A DNA stretch of 24,068 nt, taken from assembly GCF_000485595.1 (NCBI RefSeq), contig NW_014579146.1:10781-34848 (forward strand). Reading direction: 5' to 3'. Each line of letters starts with the position of its first letter. The first letter of the stretch is position 1. Both the position numbers and the translations under genes were made by a program. Under the pieces are notes generated by a model that did no database searches, was not told the origin of the DNA, and worked only from the letters and a program-made list of their open reading frames with translations. Shown one piece after another: positions 22,329 to 24,068 of the stretch. The stretch comes from Priapulus caudatus (lineage: Eukaryota; Priapulida; Priapulimorpha; Priapulimorphida; Priapulidae).

Positions 22329-24068
22329 CTATGACTATTTTATTTGCACATTTCAAACCAGAATCTAATCACAATGAAATGTCAATTGACACTGTAGCTC
22401 ACCACAACAAGTGCCGCGGAGCGACAGCGCTCATCTAACGTCTACTGCGGTGACTCTGTGGTGGAGTGGTGGGATTCTATAAACCCTGTTAGTCCCAAAT
22501 GTGTTCACATACACGCCGAAACAGTGGAATGCACAGGGATGGTGTCAGGAACCTTCTCAAGGAATGTGTTTGTTGGGATCGTTATGAAGTTGCCACGAGA
22601 TGGCGCGTACGTTTAAGTGTTTTTAGATTAAAGATGGAAGCTTCCCATCGTATGTAGTAGCAACAACTATTTTGCAAGACAGAATAGGTAAGCACTCATC
22701 CATTTACCTACGCAAGCCTACAGGCTGCCAATAGAGAGCTGCCACCTGTAACTAATAATGCAGGCAAAAACTACACAGCCACCACCACATGCACTGGCAG
22801 TGGCCACTGGCAGTGGCATACGTTACGTGTAAACTACTGACAGTACAGAATGCCATAGAAATTATAGGATTTAAGGAGCATAAACCTTCTTCAACCAAAT
22901 TTAGCTTTTGAAATTTCAGTGTGACATTGTAGCCTCGAACATCCAGGCATGTATAGACTCTACTAGCAAACCCGGCAGTCAAATTCTTTCTAACAGACAG
23001 TCAACAAATCCATGTTTAACCCTCCTCTTAGGGTCAAAAGGTTATCCGACACTTACTCTTCGCATGTCAGCAGAAGGACATTTCATTGGTCCTTTCAAAA
23101 AGCCATAAAAATGCTAGGTCACGCTGAAACAAAAAAGTTTTTCAATCGCTCCGTCAGACCATGTCCTCAGAAAATGTCTAAAATCTTCCCTGTGCCCATT
23201 GACCTTTGACCTGTGACCTCCAATTTCAGCACAGTGATGGCTTTTCCTACCATGATGCTATACACCGACTATCACGAGCCTAGGTCGAGCCGTTTAGATT
23301 TGTGCCGCTATTCTGCATTTCCTCCCTATACCTTAAGTTAAGGAGTGAATGTTCCCTCTTCTTTTACACCTCTTGACCTTAGACCTTTGACCCCAGCTTC
23401 GACATCCCAACTCGTTTTGACGATCCCCCCGATGTGCCAAATATCGTCACCGTACGTCGAGCGGTTAAGATTTGTGCCCAACTGTTGACGAACGGACGCA
23501 CGCACGGACGGACGGACGATCGTGCGATTCTACAAGCTGCATCTGACTATGTCAGATGAGCTAAAAAAAGACACAAATGAGTGAGTAAGAATTAAGAAGT
23601 CAGTTTTAATTGAGCAACCATCGACTTACATTATAGAAACGATTGCCATCTGTATATCGCAATAATAATTTTAAAACAAAATGAATCACAATTTGTGACC
23701 GTAGATGGCGCTATACCCGCTTTGTAGCGATGGCGTTTGAAAATAAATAGGTTATGCTGCGTTCCGACATGTTTTGTAAAACTTTACTCTAATATAGACA
23801 GTTTATCGGCAGGGTGGAGAGGAAATACCAATTTTGCATTAAAGATATTGTCAATGAAATCTTGTAAAACTAACCAGACGAGTGTGACACCACAGACGGT
23901 TTGTGTGTCTATATAATATGCTATAGAATTGCCAAACCCTACCTAATTTGCATAATTTCCTTTTAATATATATAAACCCCTAGCCCTTATTCATTCACAT
24001 ACCAAAAATGAGCAAAATCCATTGAACCTGAACTGACTAATGGCAATTCCCATTTTTGCCAAAAATCG
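22329..24068. repeat. 1.93-kb tandem repeat, unit B (cut by window end)
   Basis: The second copy of the unit at 20401-22328, with 1740 bp visible. The part 23460-24030 is nearly identical to unit A, while 22390-23460 differs by many single-base gaps. It contains TGACCTTTGACCT (23200-23212). Confidence 0.9.

Overview
The window is nuclear DNA from an animal, probably a marine invertebrate. It has spliced genes with GT-AG introns of about 0.3 to 5 kb, TTAGGG-type (metazoan) telomere-like tracts, and dense non-autonomous DNA transposons. I see no bacterial-style genes, operons, tRNA or rRNA. The species cannot be fixed from the sequence alone.

The main content is one large minus-strand gene that I identify as a TTC3-like E3 ubiquitin ligase (tetratricopeptide repeat protein 3 family). 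I could chain fourteen exons from 19578 down to 2104. Every junction has matching codon phases, and the order of motifs follows vertebrate TTC3: an N-terminal conserved block, three TPR units, a linker, a helical region, then a Cys/His zinc-binding block. A possible fifteenth microexon lies at 20263-20299. About 705 codons are present. The true 5' end (beyond the right part) and the 3' half, including the expected C-terminal RING, are outside the window. Unusual features of this gene are a glutamine-rich exon built from a 27-bp coding minisatellite, one probable GC-AG intron, and a zinc-ligand pattern assembled from three exons.

Almost everything else is mobile or repeated DNA inside the introns. 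From left to right: a Copia-type gag start facing left with an exact 123-bp inverted copy of its 5' end; a hAT-like element; a TTAA-flanked element containing a nested MITE; a 36-bp foldback element; a truncated MITE beside an exon; a plus-strand ORF with a CHHC zinc-finger spacing; several foldback MITEs; a hAT element with a second element nested in it; a Harbinger-like MITE; a second copy of that nested element, itself split by a tandem pair of retroelement-like units; a pyrimidine tract and a 40-bp minisatellite; another MITE; and a 1.93-kb tandem repeat that fills the right end.

Three unrelated foldback families (four copies) carry a TTAGGG/CCCTAA tract between their inverted repeats, and two of the foldback elements have one terminal module duplicated in tandem. 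These are the most unusual mobile-element observations. No complete transposase or reverse transcriptase is present in the window.
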